Shown here: positions 45,941 to 54,914 of the stretch, one piece after another | Layout: each line of letters opens with the position of its first letter | How positions within the stretch are numbered: the first letter of the stretch is position 1 | NCBI GenBank assembly: GCA_024679955.1 | Contig: JAILCQ010000030.1 | Coordinates: 1-64,000, forward strand | Reading direction: 5' to 3' | DNA from: Bacillota bacterium | GTDB lineage: Bacteria; Bacillota; Dehalobacteriia; UBA4068 | DNA: 64,000 nucleotides | Notes under the pieces: generated by a model | What the model was told of the DNA's origin: nothing | Seen by the model: the letters and a program-made list of their open reading frames with translations, nothing else | Database searches by the model: none | Made by a program: the position numbers and the translations under genes

Positions 45941-46756
45941 CTATTCTTTATGCTGGGCCAGAAGAGCCAATTGACCCAGGGTGGTCACCCGGCAGCCCAG
46001 CTCGCGAAAGCCGGGAGCATGAAAATCGGAGCCGCCCAAAGCGGCCAAGCCATGAGCCCTGGCGATTTGCAGATATTTGCGTTCGGCCATGCGGTTATGC
46101 TCCCGATGGTATACCTCTATACCGCCCAGACCGGCTCTGATCAAACAGGGGATCAAATAATCGCCGCCGCCTACGCCGGGATGGGCCAAAACGGCGACGC
46201 CGCCGGCAGAGCGTATGATTTCCACGGCTTCCAGCGGGTCCAGCTTCATCCGGGGCACATAGGCCGGCGCGCCGCAGGACAACCATTTGGCGAAAACTTC
46301 TTTCATGCTGTCCGCATAGCCTTTTTTCACCATGGCCTTGGCCACATGAGGCCGGCCCAGGCTTTGGGCTTTGCCGTTGGCCGCATCGATCACATCCGTC
46401 ACGTCCAGCTTGAAACCCAGGCGATTAAGGCGGTCCACGATTTCCTGGCAGCGGGTCAACCGGGATTCCCGCATTTCGATCATACGGGGATGGCCGTCCA
46501 ATTGGCGGTGATCCAGCCAGTAACCCAGGATATGCACTTCATGCTCCCCATGCTGCGCCGAAAGCTCCACCCCGGCAATAAACGGATAATCCAGTTCGCC
46601 GGCGCGTTTTTGCGCTTCTTCTATGCCGGCCATGGTATCATGATCGGTGATGGCAATGCCCAGAAGCCCCAGGTCCCTGGCCTTTTCCACCAGGCGCGCC
46701 GGCGAGCATTGCCCGTCGGAGGCGTCGCTATGCACATGGGTATCGAAACCGGTCAT
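45941..46756 (-). CDS. PHP-domain phosphoesterase (TrpH/RNase AM-like)
   Basis: A 271-residue PHP protein. Metal motifs are complete: DTHVHSDASDGQ, ITDHDTMAG, AGVELSA, HILGYW, LAHPG and GGSDFHAPG. An insert of about 100 residues between the fourth and fifth motifs is typical of the YciV/TrpH group. E. coli YciV (RNase AM) trims 5' ends of rRNA and degrades pAp and short RNAs, so a nucleotide or RNA 5'-end role is likely. It is preceded by a dipeptidase gene. Its grouping with ymdB and rny adds an RNA or nucleotide theme. Confidence 0.88.
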   Translation of the reverse strand: MTGFDTHVHSDASDGQCSPARLVEKARDLGLLGIAITDHDTMAGIEEAQKRAGELDYPFIAGVELSAQHGEHEVHILGYWLDHRQLDGHPRMIEMRESRLTRCQEIVDRLNRLGFKLDVTDVIDAANGKAQSLGRPHVAKAMVKKGYADSMKEVFAKWLSCGAPAYVPRMKLDPLEAVEIIRSAGGVAVLAHPGVGGGDYLIPCLIRAGLGGIEVYHREHNRMAERKYLQIARAHGLAALGGSDFHAPGFRELGCRVTTLGQLALLAQHKE

Positions 46757-46800
46757 GTTCTACTCTCCTTGAGAAAACCCGCCTGCCGGTGGGCATGCGT

Positions 46801-47721
46801 TTATTGGGGCAAGACCTGCTGCAGCAAATCCTTGATATTGTCGCCAGCCACCCGGCAAATCTCTCTTTCGCTGAAGCCCCGGTCGGACAAAGCCTGATAC
46901 AGCAGGGGCAAATACTCTACTCCCTGCATGCCGTCGCCCAAATCCGCGCCGTCATAATCGCTGCCCAGAGCCACCCCTTCTATACCCATGATATCCGCCG
47001 CATGGGCGATATGATCGCACAGGCGCTCCAAATTGCCGGGGGCGCCCAGAAAATCCGGTACAAAGGTTATGCCGGCCACACAGCCCAAACGGGCCATTTC
47101 CCGCATCTGCCGGTCGGTGATATTGCGGGGATACGGCCCCGGATCGGGGTTCAGGGCGGCGCAGCAGGTATGGGAAACGATAAAGGGGGCGTCGCAGTAT
47201 TCCGTCAATTGCCAAAAGCTTTTTTCACCCATGTGGGCCGCGTCCAGCAATATCCCCATCTGATTGCAGCGGCGGATCAGCGCCTTGCCCGCCGGCGTGA
47301 TCTCCCCGTTCTCGGCGCAGCCGCCGGCGAATGGATTATTGAGATTCCAGGTCAGCCCCAGAAAACGCAGCCCCTGATCAAACCAGCGCTGCAAATGCTC
47401 CGCCGACGCGCCCAGGCATTTGGCCCCTTCGGCGCCGATCAGGATCATGGTATGCCTGGATTCCTGCAATTGCCGCCGGCCGGTCAAGACCTCCAGCCAT
47501 GGGCCCTCTTCTTCCACGTCCCGCAGCAAAGCCGTGAATACGGCGTCCCATATCTCCGTTTCCCGGGACTGATATTCCGGCGTTTCCGTGCATATGGCGA
47601 AAAAAGCTACGTCCAAATATTGCTGCAGCCGGTCAAAATCCAAATCTGCCTGGGGCAAGGTATCCAAAGTTTTATGCCGCAACAAATACATGGCCGTGTC
47701 GCAATGGGCGTCTATGCGCAT
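46801..47721 (-). CDS. Membrane dipeptidase (M19, renal dipeptidase family)
   Basis: A 306-residue M19 dipeptidase. The zinc motif DAHCDTA opens the protein. GLTWNLNNPFAGG, LLDAAHMGEKSFW, FIVSHTCCAAL with PRNITDRQM and ALGSDYDGAD supply the remaining metal and substrate residues. These enzymes cleave dipeptides, including those with a C-terminal D-residue, and are usually cytoplasmic in Firmicutes; no signal peptide is seen here. The ATG at 47721 is preferred, with AAAGGAG upstream and the family start at MRIDAHCD. It lies 29 bases after ymdB. Confidence 0.9.
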   Translation of the reverse strand: MRIDAHCDTAMYLLRHKTLDTLPQADLDFDRLQQYLDVAFFAICTETPEYQSRETEIWDAVFTALLRDVEEEGPWLEVLTGRRQLQESRHTMILIGAEGAKCLGASAEHLQRWFDQGLRFLGLTWNLNNPFAGGCAENGEITPAGKALIRRCNQMGILLDAAHMGEKSFWQLTEYCDAPFIVSHTCCAALNPDPGPYPRNITDRQMREMARLGCVAGITFVPDFLGAPGNLERLCDHIAHAADIMGIEGVALGSDYDGADLGDGMQGVEYLPLLYQALSDRGFSEREICRVAGDNIKDLLQQVLPQ

Positions 47722-47750
47722 GCTCGCTGTCTCCTTTCCTATCCCGGCGG

Positions 47751-48533
47751 TCACAGGGCCGGCTCCCAAAAATGCAGGGGCGTTATGCTTTGGCAATGTC
47801 CCTGGCCGTCGATTTCCGCCACGATGCCGTTGAATTGCAAATCGCCTCTTGCCGTTGCAAATTTTGCCGGCAGGCCGTCCAAAAAACGTTTGACGATAAT
47901 ATCTTTATCCACCCCCAGCACCGAATCCCGGGGGCCGGTCATACCCACGTCGGTGATAAAGCCGGTACCTTTAGGCAGTATTCTGGCGTCGGCGGTTTGC
48001 ACATGGGTATGGGTGCCTACGCAAACGCTGGCCCGCCCGTCCACATACCAACCCATGGCGATCTTTTCGCTGGTGGCCTCGGCATGAAAATCCACAAAGA
48101 CATAGGGCGTTTCCGCCCGGGCCTGTTCCAACAGCTTATCCACGGTGCGGAAAGGGCAATCCACGCCGGCCATATAGACCCGGCCCAACAAATTGATCAC
48201 CGCCACGGATACGTCGCCCGCGCGGTACAGGCCCATGCCCCGCCCCGGCAAACCCGGCGGCAGGTTGGCGGGCCGCAGCAAACGTTTTTCATCCTGAATG
48301 AAGTTGAATATATCCCGATTGTCCCAGGTGTGATTGCCCATGGTAAACACGTCTACCCCGCAGGCATGCAGCTCCTGAAAGGCTTTTCGGGTGATGCCGA
48401 ATCCGCCGGCGCAGTTTTCCCCGTTGGCGATGATAAGATCCGCCCGGTATTCGTCGATCAAACGGGGCAATTGATTGCTTACCATGCGCCTGCCCGGCGC
48501 GCCGACGATATCGCCGATGAACAGTATATTCAT
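47751..48533 (-). CDS. ymdB: YmdB-family metallophosphoesterase
   Basis: A 260-residue calcineurin-like phosphodiesterase. In Bacillus YmdB hydrolyses 2',3'-cyclic nucleotides and influences motility and biofilm choices. Motifs follow the family: NILFIGDIVGAPGRR, IIANGENCAGGFGI, MGNHTWDNRDI, VDFHAEATSEKIAMG and GTHTHVQTADARIL. The ATG at 48533 has AAGGAG upstream, and the long in-frame upstream extension is non-coding leader. It directly follows rny, as in Bacillus, but has its own promoter and a leader with a terminator-like hairpin. Confidence 0.95.
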   Translation of the reverse strand: MNILFIGDIVGAPGRRMVSNQLPRLIDEYRADLIIANGENCAGGFGITRKAFQELHACGVDVFTMGNHTWDNRDIFNFIQDEKRLLRPANLPPGLPGRGMGLYRAGDVSVAVINLLGRVYMAGVDCPFRTVDKLLEQARAETPYVFVDFHAEATSEKIAMGWYVDGRASVCVGTHTHVQTADARILPKGTGFITDVGMTGPRDSVLGVDKDIIVKRFLDGLPAKFATARGDLQFNGIVAEIDGQGHCQSITPLHFWEPAL

Positions 48534-48620
48534 AGTGGCTCCTTTTCCAAGCAAGGGCAAAGCCTTCGTACAAAAGCAGTATATGCTGATCCTGCGCTTC
48601 CTAGCCACGGGATGAGACAG

Positions 48621-48658
48621 AAAAAAGCCGGCCGTTCCCGGCGGCAGCCCGGGCTTTG
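48621..48658 (-). terminator. Terminator-like hairpin inside the ymdB leader
   Basis: On the minus strand AAAGCC-CGG...CCG-GGCTTTTTT forms a GC-rich stem ending in six T. It lies between the ymdB promoter (48710-48738) and the ymdB start (48533). A separate perfect 8-bp hairpin CCTGCCGG/CCGGCAGG (48664-48687) precedes it. This could be an attenuator or the end of an RNA of about 85 nt. Confidence 0.6.
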
Positions 48659-48709
48659 CCGCCTGCCGGAAGAATCGCCGGCAGGAAAACAGGCGAACGC
48701 GTCACCAGT

Positions 48710-48738
48710 ATTATACCATGAACAGACTTCTGAAGCAA
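48710..48738 (-). promoter_or_regulatory. Promoter of the ymdB operon
   Basis: On the minus strand, -35 TTGCTT (48733-48738) and -10 TATAAT (48710-48715, with upstream TGG) have a 17-base spacer. It lies directly after the rny terminator. Confidence 0.75.
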
Positions 48739-48776
48739 AAAACCGTTCCCGAAGTTTCCCTGCAGGAACGGTTTTT
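48737..48776 (-). terminator. Terminator of rny
   Basis: AAAAAACCGTTCC pairs with GGAACGGTTTTT around a 15-base loop, with T on the minus strand. It starts 27 bases after the rny stop. Confidence 0.8.
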
Positions 48777-48802
48777 ATTCGGCAATTCCGGCGGCAAACA
48801 GA

Positions 48803-50344
48803 CTATTTTGCGTAATCCACCGCCCGGGTTTCCCGGATCACCACAACTTTGATTTGGCCCGGATATTCCAATTCCGCTTCGATTTTCTTGACGATCTCTT
48901 TGGCGGTGCGGGCTGCCAGCAAATCGTCGATTTTATCCGGCTGGACGATGATGCGGATCTCCCGTCCGGCTTGGATCGCGTAGGATTTTTCCACGCCGTC
49001 AAAGCTTTCGGCGATTTCTTCCAGTTTTTCCAGTCGCTTGATATAATATTCCAAAGTCTCCCGACGGGCGCCGGGACGGGCGGCGGAAATGGTATCCGCA
49101 GCCTGCACCAGGGCCGCTTCCAGGGTGTCCACCTCTACGTCGCCGTGATGGGCCAAAACCGCGTGGACGACCTCGGGGCTTTCTTTATATTTGCGGGCGA
49201 AATCGGCGCCGATGACCGCATGGGAGCCTTCCATTTCGTGGTCGATGGCTTTGCCGATATCATGCAGCAGGCCGGCCCGTTTCGCCAGGGCGATATCCGC
49301 GCCCAATTCGGCTGCCATTACCCCGGCCAGGTGGGCGACTTCCACAGAGTGCTTCAGAACGTTTTGTCCGTAGCTGGTACGGAATTTCAACCGGCCCAGC
49401 AATTTGATCAATTCATTGTGCAAACCATGTACATTGGTATCGAAGGTAGCCTGTTCGCCTTCTTCCCAGATGCGCTGTTCCACTTCTTTGCGGGAGCGCT
49501 CCACCATTTCTTCGATGCGCCCCGGCTGGATACGGCCGTCCAGGATCAGTTTTTCCAAAGCCACCCGGGCGATCTCCCGCCGCACCGGGTCGAAACCGGA
49601 AAGGATGACCGCTTCCGGCGTATCGTCGATGATCAAATCAATGCCGGTCAAGGTTTCCAGGGTGCGGATATTGCGGCCTTCCCGGCCGATGATCCGGCCT
49701 TTCATTTCCTCATTGGGCAAGGATACCACGGAAACGGTAGTTTCCGCCACATGATCCGCCGCCACCCGCTGAATGGCCCCGGCCACGATTTTCCGGGCCC
49801 GTTTTTCTCCCTCTTCTTTGGCGGAATTCTCGATTTCTTTTACCAGCATAGCCGCTTCGTGCTTGACTTCTTCTTCTATGCTGGTCAATAAAATCTGTTT
49901 TGCTTCCGCTGTGGTGATGCCGGAAATGGATTCCAATTCCTGCAGCTTCTGCTGCTGCAATTCCACTGCTTTTTGTCTGCGGTTTTCCGCGTCCGCTTCT
50001 TTTTTGCGGATGGACTCTTCTTTTTTCTCTATGCTATCCAGTTTTCGGTCGATATCTTCTTCTTTCTTTTGCAAACGTTTTTCCTGACGGACGATTTCGT
50101 TGAATTTTTCCTTATTATCCCGGTCCGCTTCTGCGCGCTGCCGGTGGATTTCTTCTTTGGCTTCCAACAAAGCTTCTTTTTTTCTGGTTTCGCTTTCTTT
50201 TTTGGCTTCGATCAAAATTTTTGCCGCCGCTTCTTCGGCGGATTTGATTTTGGCTTCCGCAATATTTTTGCGCATATAGTATCCGGCCACCAAGCCGATG
50301 GCTAAACACACCAAAGCCAATAATGTAACAATGACTGGATGCAT
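48803..50344 (-). CDS. rny: Ribonuclease Y
   Basis: A 513-residue membrane-anchored endoribonuclease that initiates mRNA decay in Firmicutes. One N-terminal membrane helix (about 4-24) is followed by a long coiled coil (about 25-190) rich in Lys and Glu. A KH domain contains [21 protein letters not shown], and an HD domain contains [18 protein letters not shown]. The C-terminal part ends [11 protein letters not shown]. Length matches the family. The ATG has GGAGGTG upstream. It has its own strong promoter and a structured leader that contains a terminator-like stem. The YlbF partner family is encoded at 37.5 kb. Confidence 0.97.
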   Translation of the reverse strand: MHPVIVTLLALVCLAIGLVAGYYMRKNIAEAKIKSAEEAAAKILIEAKKESETRKKEALLEAKEEIHRQRAEADRDNKEKFNEIVRQEKRLQKKEEDIDRKLDSIEKKEESIRKKEADAENRRQKAVELQQQKLQELESISGITTAEAKQILLTSIEEEVKHEAAMLVKEIENSAKEEGEKRARKIVAGAIQRVAADHVAETTVSVVSLPNEEMKGRIIGREGRNIRTLETLTGIDLIIDDTPEAVILSGFDPVRREIARVALEKLILDGRIQPGRIEEMVERSRKEVEQRIWEEGEQATFDTNVHGLHNELIKLLGRLKFRTSYGQNVLKHSVEVAHLAGVMAAELGADIALAKRAGLLHDIGKAIDHEMEGSHAVIGADFARKYKESPEVVHAVLAHHGDVEVDTLEAALVQAADTISAARPGARRETLEYYIKRLEKLEEIAESFDGVEKSYAIQAGREIRIIVQPDKIDDLLAARTAKEIVKKIEAELEYPGQIKVVVIRETRAVDYAK

Positions 50345-50389
50345 AATTCACCTCCGTTCTCTGTTTTTTGGTTATTTTTGCTGAATGTT

Positions 50390-50564
50390 AAAAAAATAAC
50401 CGGGTTAAAAACCCGGTTCGTGAATATAGATGAATGACCCACGACACTTTTCGCCTTGGATATGCATAATATATATAGGATTTTAACTAAACGGATTATA
50501 TATATCTCACTTCATCTATATATCATATCAGAAATTCTGCTGAGAATCCCGAACAGTCTTTAAC
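50390..50564 (-). ncRNA. Structured leader or short RNA upstream of rny, ending in a terminator-like stem
   Basis: Transcription from the promoter at 50571-50599 would give about 175 nt ending in AACCGGGTT/AACCCGGTT (50398-50418) plus a run of T (50390-50396). The rny start lies only 46 bases further on. Inside, ATATAGATGAA pairs perfectly with TTCATCTATAT far downstream, enclosing a GATATATATAA/TATATATATT stem. This is either an attenuated 5' leader controlling rny or a separate small RNA. I match it to no known riboswitch. Confidence 0.55.
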
Positions 50565-50570
50565 ATATAT

Positions 50571-50599
50571 ATATTATTATTTTTCCAGACGAATGTCAA
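50571..50599 (-). promoter_or_regulatory. Promoter of the rny leader
   Basis: On the minus strand, a perfect -35 TTGACA (50594-50599) and -10 TAATAT (50571-50576) have a 17-base spacer. It lies just after the F420-ligase-like gene. Confidence 0.8.
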
Positions 50600-50630
50600 G
50601 AACTAATTATGCCGGCGCAAGGTTTGGCGA

Positions 50631-51350
50631 TCACGCCTTCAGCGGACGGATGATACCCATAGGCGTCTGCTGCCCTTCCTGGCCCAAAGGATTGTCTTTC
50701 AAAATCCGCACCATCAAATCTTTGTCGATGGATTTATCGGAAACGCCCAAAATGACGCCGCCCAAATCGTTCACGTCGGTAATGATCACCGGCACGCCCA
50801 CCGCGTCGGACACATATTTGGCGGTTTTGTCTGGTTCCAAAGGCCCCAAGGTAACGCAATGGTTCAACGGTTCCACCACATAATCGGCAGGACCGTCGAT
50901 GGAAGCCACCCGATAACCGGCGATTTTATAAAACCAGCCCCGGCGGCCAAACAGCTTGCCGATGGCGGAAACGAAAGCGGCGAACAAAATGCGCAGCCGT
51001 CCGCATTCCCGAACCGCCATTTCCATGGTTTCCGGAATGCTGATGCCCACGCCATGGGGGTTTTTATAAACGAATTTCACCAAAAACCGCGCCAAACGGC
51101 TGGGTTTGATGGTTTCCACCGGTATGGACCGGCCTTGGGTGGCGGCGACGCTTTTTTCGCCGAAAAAGATGATATCCCCTTTTTCCAATAATGGCCCGGC
51201 GTATTTTTGGGCCACTTCCGCCAGGTCGTCCCCTTGCCACAGCACATGGGTGCGCAGGCAAATGCGCCGGTAGGTCACGCCGTCCACTGTAATATCCGCG
51301 TTCTTTCCTTCGTTGATTACCGCATATTCGTTAGCAAATTCCGTCGTCAC
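50631..51350 (-). CDS. Coenzyme F420-0:L-glutamate ligase-like protein (orphan)
   Basis: A 239-residue protein resembling the F420 ligase (CofE/FbiB, PF01996) family. The GDIIFFGEKSVAATQGRSIP stretch near 60-80 and the NPHGVGISIPETMEMAVRECG stretch are family features. The C-terminal part contains VPVIITDVNDLGG and ILGVSDKSID. In F420 makers the enzyme adds glutamate to F420-0. No other F420 gene is visible here, and most Firmicutes lack F420, so another amide-ligase role is likely. It sits between recX and rny, 67 bases after recX. The substrate is unknown. Confidence 0.75.
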   Translation of the reverse strand: MTTEFANEYAVINEGKNADITVDGVTYRRICLRTHVLWQGDDLAEVAQKYAGPLLEKGDIIFFGEKSVAATQGRSIPVETIKPSRLARFLVKFVYKNPHGVGISIPETMEMAVRECGRLRILFAAFVSAIGKLFGRRGWFYKIAGYRVASIDGPADYVVEPLNHCVTLGPLEPDKTAKYVSDAVGVPVIITDVNDLGGVILGVSDKSIDKDLMVRILKDNPLGQEGQQTPMGIIRPLKA

Positions 51351-51417
51351 GTTTCTTACCCTCTTTTTTTATTGGCGTACGCGTTTATTATACGCCGCCA
51401 CAGCATCAAGGTCAATG

Positions 51418-51918
51418 CTAAATGTCATTTTGCAGCAGATGAAATATTTCGCTCACGGAGAACCCGCGCCGGGACAGGCGTCTGGCGATCCGTTGTATCT
51501 CTTTCGCGTATTGTTCCCGGGACAGATCCGCCGGCAATTTGTCCCGTTCCTTGGCCACAGCCCGGGCCAGGACTTCCCTTTCGGTTTGCCGGTCATAGTA
51601 TTGCTCCATCGCGCTGGCGATATGCTCTTCTTTCACGCCTTTTTGCCGCAATTTTTGCCGGACGTACAAGCGTCCCCCATATTGATACTGCTGATAATGG
51701 CGGATCACCGCCGCCGCCAAGCGTTTTTCATCCAAATAGCCCAATTCCTTGAGCCGTTCTATGGTTTCCGCGGCGTCGCTTTCACCGGCGCCTTTGGCCA
51801 GCAGCTTGGACAGCAGCTCGGCCTCGCTGTAATCCCGCATGCCCAGCAGATGCAAGGCGGCGGCATATACTTTGTCCGCCGGCAATACGCCGGCGCGGGC
51901 AGGTTTATTCCAATTCAT
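51418..51918 (-). CDS. recX: RecX regulatory protein
   Basis: A 166-residue RecX, which binds RecA filaments and modulates their activity. The three-helix repeats are visible in [42 protein letters not shown] and the final [18 protein letters not shown]. The ATG at 51918 overlaps the recA stop by 14 bases, so translation is coupled. An earlier in-frame start further inside recA is possible but has no better site. SOS control would come from the recA promoter. Confidence 0.9.
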   Translation of the reverse strand: MNWNKPARAGVLPADKVYAAALHLLGMRDYSEAELLSKLLAKGAGESDAAETIERLKELGYLDEKRLAAAVIRHYQQYQYGGRLYVRQKLRQKGVKEEHIASAMEQYYDRQTEREVLARAVAKERDKLPADLSREQYAKEIQRIARRLSRRGFSVSEIFHLLQNDI

Positions 51919-53014
51919 CACCGGCCGCACCGTCCTCGGTCGTGGCGCCTGCATAACCGATCTCGATCAAGGATTCGTTGCCCTCCATGGACATTTGGCG
52001 GATCTTGCTCTCGATCTCGTCGCGGATATCCGGGTTTTGATCCAGGAAATCTTTGGCGTTTTCCCGGCCCTGACCGATCCTTTCCCCATTGTAGCTGTAC
52101 CAGGCGCCGGCTTTGTTCACCAGTTTCATCTCTACGCCGATATCGAGGATGCTGCCGGAGGTGGAAATGCCCTTGCCGTACATGATATCGAATTCCGCCT
52201 GTTTAAACGGGGGGGCCACCTTGTTTTTGACCACTTTCACCCGGGTGCGGTTGCCCACAAAGTCATTGCCCACTTTGATGCTTTCCACCCGGCGCACGTC
52301 CATACGCACGGAGGCATAGAATTTAAGGGCCCGGCCGCCGGAAGTGGTTTCCGGATTGCCGAACATAATGCCGACTTTTTCCCGGATCTGATTGATGAAA
52401 ATCAGGCAGGTATTGGATTTCCCCACCGCGCCGGTGAGCTTGCGCAGGGCCTGGGACATCAAGCGGGCCTGCAGTCCCACATGAGAATCGCCCATATCCC
52501 CTTCCAGCTCCTGCCGGGGCACCAAAGCCGCCACGCTGTCCACCACGATCACATCCAAAGCGCCGCTGCGCACCAAAGCCTCGGCAATCTCCAAAGCCTG
52601 TTCGCCGGTATCCGGTTGGGAAATCAACAATTCGTCGATATTAACGCCCAAATTGCGGGCATATATCGGGTCCAGAGCATGTTCCGCGTCGATAAACGCG
52701 GCCGCACCGCCTCTTTTTTGCGCTTCCGCCACGATATGCAAAGACACGGTGGTTTTACCGCTGGATTCCGGCCCGAATATTTCCACTACCCGGCCCCGGG
52801 GCACGCCGCCCACGCCCAAAGCCAGATCCAAAGCCAAAGAGCCGGTAGGAATCACGCCGATATTGGTAATCGCCCGTTCTCCCAGACGCATCACCGAACC
52901 TTTGCCAAACTGCTTCTCGATCTGGGCCAAAGCCATGGATAAAGCTTCTTCCCTGTCCTGTCTCGTAGCGGGCATATTCTGCTGCCTATCCAGCTTGTTT
53001 GACTTGTCCGACAT
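51905..53014 (-). CDS. recA: Recombinase RecA
   Basis: A 369-residue RecA. It opens with the polymerisation helix [17 protein letters not shown]. Walker A is GPESSGKTT (81-89), followed by [11 protein letters not shown]. Walker B is [12 protein letters not shown], and [12 protein letters not shown] and the [11 protein letters not shown]2-to-core region complete it. The acidic C-terminal tail is typical. It catalyses strand exchange and triggers LexA cleavage. The ATG has AAAGGAGG upstream. The promoter carries a LexA-type box. Confidence 0.98.
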   Translation of the reverse strand: MSDKSNKLDRQQNMPATRQDREEALSMALAQIEKQFGKGSVMRLGERAITNIGVIPTGSLALDLALGVGGVPRGRVVEIFGPESSGKTTVSLHIVAEAQKRGGAAAFIDAEHALDPIYARNLGVNIDELLISQPDTGEQALEIAEALVRSGALDVIVVDSVAALVPRQELEGDMGDSHVGLQARLMSQALRKLTGAVGKSNTCLIFINQIREKVGIMFGNPETTSGGRALKFYASVRMDVRRVESIKVGNDFVGNRTRVKVVKNKVAPPFKQAEFDIMYGKGISTSGSILDIGVEMKLVNKAGAWYSYNGERIGQGRENAKDFLDQNPDIRDEIESKIRQMSMEGNESLIEIGYAGATTEDGAAGDELE

Positions 53015-53030
53015 GTTTTTGCCTCCTTTA

Positions 53031-53079
53031 GAACATTTGTTCGCAAAACCATTATATCGCGTTTCATCCGGCGTTACAA
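53031..53079 (-). promoter_or_regulatory. recA promoter with a LexA (DinR) box
   Basis: On the minus strand, -35 TTGTAA (53074-53079) and -10 TATAAT (53051-53056) have a 17-base spacer. Just downstream, CGAACAAATGTTC (53031-53043) matches the Gram-positive CGAAC-N4-GTTC SOS operator. Confidence 0.9.
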
Positions 53080-53132
53080 GATATTAAACCAAGAAAATTG
53101 TTTTTTTTTCGGCGGTCTTCCGGCCTTCGCCG

Positions 53133-54860
53133 TCAACCCCGCAAAGCCTGCAGCCCTTCGTCCACCATATCCTGCACCGTGGCGGTTACCTCGTCCAAAG
53201 CCACTTCCTTCACTTCGCCGGTGGCCCGCACTTTGATCTCCGCCATGCCGGTTTCCCGGCACTTTTTGCCGATCACCACCCGCAGCGGAAAGCCCAGCAA
53301 ATCGCCGTCGTTGAACTTGACGCCGGGTCTTTCCTTGCGGTCGTCGATCACCGTTTCCACGCCCCGGTCCTGCAAATCCTGATACAGGGCCTCGGCCCGT
53401 TCCACCAGGAATTCGTCCTTATCGTTGACGGGAACCACTTCCACCTGCCACGGAGCCACGCTCATCGGCCAGATGATGCCGTGTTCGTCATGGTTCTGTT
53501 CGATGATCGCCGCCATGGTGCGGCCCACGCCGATGCCGTAGCAGCCCATGACGATATCCTGTTCCTTGCCGTTTTCATCCAGATAACGGGCCCCCAGCTT
53601 TTCGCTGTATTTGGTATGCAATTTGAAAATCTGGCCCACTTCTATGCCCCGGGCCGTATCCAAAGGCGCGCCGCAAACAGGGCAAGCCGCGCCTTTTTCC
53701 ACCAAAGCGATATCGGCCACGGTATCGATACGGTAATCGTTCCGTTGCGGATTGACGTTTATCAAATGATGATCTTTTTCTCCCGCGCCGCAGGCATGGT
53801 TCACCATCAGCGGCACTTCCCGGTCGGCGATCACCGGGATATCCCGGCTCAGGCCCACGGGGCCGCAGTAGCCCGGCTCCATGCCATGGAGGCGCACGGT
53901 TTCATCGTCGGCCAGGAACAGCTCCACGCAGCCCAAAGCATTGGTCAGCTTCACCTCGTTTACCTGCCGGTCGCCGCGGATCAGCACCGCTACCAGCTTG
54001 CCGTCGGCCATATAGCACATGGTTTTTACCAAACGGTCCGCCGGCACGTCCAATAAAGCCGCCACCGCTTCCACGGATTTGCAATCCGGCGTATGCACTT
54101 TTTCCATTTCCGCCATGGCCTCGCCTACGCCGGTGGGGCAGGGATCCACCGCGGCGATCTCGTCGGTGGCCGCGTAATCGCATTGATGGCAGAACAAGAT
54201 CTGGCTTTCGCCCACTTCCGACAGGGCCATAAACTCATGGCTGCCGGAACCGCCGATGGCGCCGCTGTCCGCCACCACCGGGCGGCAATGCAAGCCGCAG
54301 CGATTGAACACTTTGGTGTAGGCGTCATGCATTTTTTGATAACTGATCTCCAAACCGGCTTCGTCCCGGTCAAAGGAATACAAGTCTTTCATCACAAATT
54401 CCCGGCCGCGCATCAAGCCGAAACGGGGCCGTCTTTCATCCCGGAATTTGGTTTGGATCTGATAGGGCATCATGGGCAACTGTTTATAAGAGCGCACATC
54501 GCTGCGGATATGGGCGGTGATCAGCTCTTCATGGGTGGGAGCCAAAAGGAAATCCCGGTCATGCCGGTCTTTCACCCGCCACAGCTCCTTGCCGTATACC
54601 TGCCAGCGGCCGGATTCCTGCCATAGCTCCGCCGGCTGCACCGTGGGCATAAACATTTCCTGTCCGCCCTTGGCGTCCATTTCCTCGCGAATAATCTGCA
54701 TGATCTTTTTCATCACACGCCATCCCACCGGCATAAAGGAATATATCCCCATCGCCACCTTGCGGATCAATCCCGCCCGCAGCATCAATTGATGGCTGGC
54801 GATCTCCGCTTCCGCAGGCACTTCCCGCAAAGTTGCCGAATACAGTTGGCTCATTCTCAT
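53133..54860 (-). CDS. proS: Prolyl-tRNA synthetase (bacterial type)
   Basis: A 575-residue class II synthetase. The N-terminal SQLYSATLREVPAEAEIASHQLMLRAGLIRK and GIYSFMPVGWRVM are characteristic. Motif 2 is in FRDERRPRFGLMRGREFVMKDLYSFD. The YbaK-like editing insertion (about 225-385) separates motifs 2 and 3, and a C-terminal anticodon domain follows. The ATG at 54860 has GGAGG 8 bases upstream. It is the last gene of the uppS-to-proS series, 54 bases after ispG. Confidence 0.96.
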   Translation of the reverse strand: MRMSQLYSATLREVPAEAEIASHQLMLRAGLIRKVAMGIYSFMPVGWRVMKKIMQIIREEMDAKGGQEMFMPTVQPAELWQESGRWQVYGKELWRVKDRHDRDFLLAPTHEELITAHIRSDVRSYKQLPMMPYQIQTKFRDERRPRFGLMRGREFVMKDLYSFDRDEAGLEISYQKMHDAYTKVFNRCGLHCRPVVADSGAIGGSGSHEFMALSEVGESQILFCHQCDYAATDEIAAVDPCPTGVGEAMAEMEKVHTPDCKSVEAVAALLDVPADRLVKTMCYMADGKLVAVLIRGDRQVNEVKLTNALGCVELFLADDETVRLHGMEPGYCGPVGLSRDIPVIADREVPLMVNHACGAGEKDHHLINVNPQRNDYRIDTVADIALVEKGAACPVCGAPLDTARGIEVGQIFKLHTKYSEKLGARYLDENGKEQDIVMGCYGIGVGRTMAAIIEQNHDEHGIIWPMSVAPWQVEVVPVNDKDEFLVERAEALYQDLQDRGVETVIDDRKERPGVKFNDGDLLGFPLRVVIGKKCRETGMAEIKVRATGEVKEVALDEVTATVQDMVDEGLQALRG

Positions 54861-54914
54861 AACATGTTCCTCCGTCCGCAATATAAAAATAGAATTTATA
54901 TAAAAAACAAAAAT

